Assembly: GCA_947588795.1 (NCBI GenBank)
Contig: CANPZJ010000003.1
Coordinates: forward strand, 1-22,757
Direction of reading: 5' to 3'
Origin: an uncultured Bacilli bacterium
GTDB taxonomy: Bacteria; Bacillota_I; Bacilli_A; RF39; UBA660
DNA: 22,757 nucleotides
Position numbers and translations under genes: made by a program. The first letter of the stretch is position 1, and each line of letters starts with the position of its first letter. The notes under the pieces are model-generated. The model saw only the letters and a list, made by a program, of their open reading frames with translations. It was not told where the DNA came from and made no database searches. This document shows, in pieces, positions 22,329 to 22,757 of this stretch.

Positions 22329-22575
22329 AAGCAAACTCTACTTTCAATATTTTGCCATTAATTAACAATTCTTGTTTTGTCATTTGCTTTATTTTTAAAT
22401 TCTCTCCAGTAATATTTACTTCCATATTTTTAATAATTAATATTATATTAGTATCACTTAATTTAGTTAATTTTTGATAATTAAAGACATGCAAATGATT
22501 TTCATATATTGTTATGAAATCCTCTAAATCATACAAAAAATTTTTAAAAAAATCTCGAAAATGTAATCTTTCCAC
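22321..22575 (-). CDS. yqfC: Sporulation protein YqfC (YabP/YqfC family)
   Basis: This 84-aa protein fits the small YqfC/YabP family: all-beta, with FITIYENHLHVFNYQKLTKL and LLINGKILKVEFAYV. It is followed by its usual partner yqfD with an 8-nt overlap. The start is GTG at 22575. No ribosome-binding site is seen. A TATAAT at 22581-22586 lies only 5 nt upstream, so a leaderless mRNA is possible. The role in sporulation is known from Bacillus only in outline. Confidence 0.82.
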   Translation of the reverse strand: MERLHFRDFFKNFLYDLEDFITIYENHLHVFNYQKLTKLSDTNIILIIKNMEVNITGENLKIKQMTKQELLINGKILKVEFAYV

Positions 22576-22690
22576 ATTAAATTATATTTTGCTCTTATAA
22601 ATTATAGACATAGAAAATAGTAAAATAAAAAGGATTGTTCTTATATAAATTATAAGATTTTATCATATTAAATTATTAAGTGACCTTTTT

Positions 22691-22731
22691 AACTTAACTG
22701 TGTCTGAAGAGACATATTGTTAAGTTTTTTT
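22691..22731 (+). terminator. Terminator hairpin in the leader of the right-edge gene (attenuator)
   Basis: An 8-bp stem (22691-22698 with 22719-22726) extends into a 7-bp stem (22699-22705 with 22710-22716, one G-U pair) capped by GAAG, with a 2-nt bulge. A T-run follows at 22725-22731. The ribosome-binding site begins 4 nt later, and no upstream plus-strand gene exists in the window, so premature termination control of the following gene is likely. Confidence 0.7.
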
Positions 22732-22749
22732 ATTAAGGAGGTATTATAT

Positions 22750-22757
22750 ATGAATAA
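22750..22757 (+). CDS. Start of a plus-strand gene (cut by the right edge)
   Basis: ATG AAT AA follows AAGGAGGT (22735-22742) at good spacing. Only the first two codons and part of a third are visible, so the product is unknown. It is divergent from yqfC and lies behind a terminator hairpin in its leader. Confidence 0.6.

Noticed and set aside
1..22757. CRISPR array or insertion sequence
   Set aside because: No regularly spaced direct repeats and no transposase with terminal inverted repeats were seen.

Overview
The window is strongly A+T-rich DNA from a low-GC Bacillota-like bacterium. TGA is used as a stop (ligA, the 30-aa peptide at 10478), so the code is standard rather than the Mycoplasma code. 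Short intergenic gaps, overlapping genes, promoters buried in the 3' ends of upstream genes, a T-box ahead of glyS, and the order yqfC-yqfD-...-ybeY-dgkA-era-yqzL-recO all fit a compact Bacilli genome. An uncultured gut lineage related to the Mollicutes is an inference, not shown by sequence alone. Nearly every gene is on the minus strand.

Layout, left to right (transcription mostly right to left). 1-2146: two membrane-anchored surface-type proteins share an N-terminal module and an almost identical promoter/leader in which a G9 or G8 tract lies between the -35 and -10 boxes. 2200-7181: ligA, a nucleotidyltransferase and pcrA form a DNA-maintenance operon. 7379-9869: a MazG-like house-cleaning NTPase with an unknown partner, then a three-gene cassette (PP-loop ATPase, TudS-related cysteine protein, SemiSWEET-type transporter) that looks like sulfur or thionucleoside handling. 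9870-10745: an intergenic island with two 30-residue hydrophobic peptides on the plus strand, opposing minus-strand promoters, a perfect 28-bp palindrome, and what looks like a complete type I toxin-antitoxin locus. 10749-12081: tRNA-Arg(CCG), a Fic protein and 5-formyl-THF cyclo-ligase. 12122-16422: rseP and cdsA (membrane proteolysis and phospholipid synthesis), divIVA and sepF (division), and glyS under a short T-box leader. 16579-17901: thymidine kinase and an exported single-pass protein. 17969-22575: the operon yqfC-yqfD-vanZ-ybeY-dgkA-era-yqzL-recO. 22691-22757: an attenuator-like terminator hairpin directly before the start of a plus-strand gene cut by the window edge.

Most of the window is housekeeping: replication and repair (ligA, pcrA, recO), ribosome maturation (ybeY, era), envelope lipid and division (dgkA, cdsA, rseP, sepF, divIVA), folate and nucleotide supply (5-FCL, tdk, MazG-like). 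The points most worth a second look are (i) the duplicated surface genes with poly-G promoter spacers, expected to phase-vary, (ii) the candidate type I toxin-antitoxin locus at 10387-10722, which has a Shine-Dalgarno-sequestering hairpin, a 12-bp 5'-3' long-range pairing, and an antisense RNA with its own promoter and terminator, and (iii) the TudS-like/PP-loop/transporter cassette. All promoters, terminators and RNA folds were found by eye.
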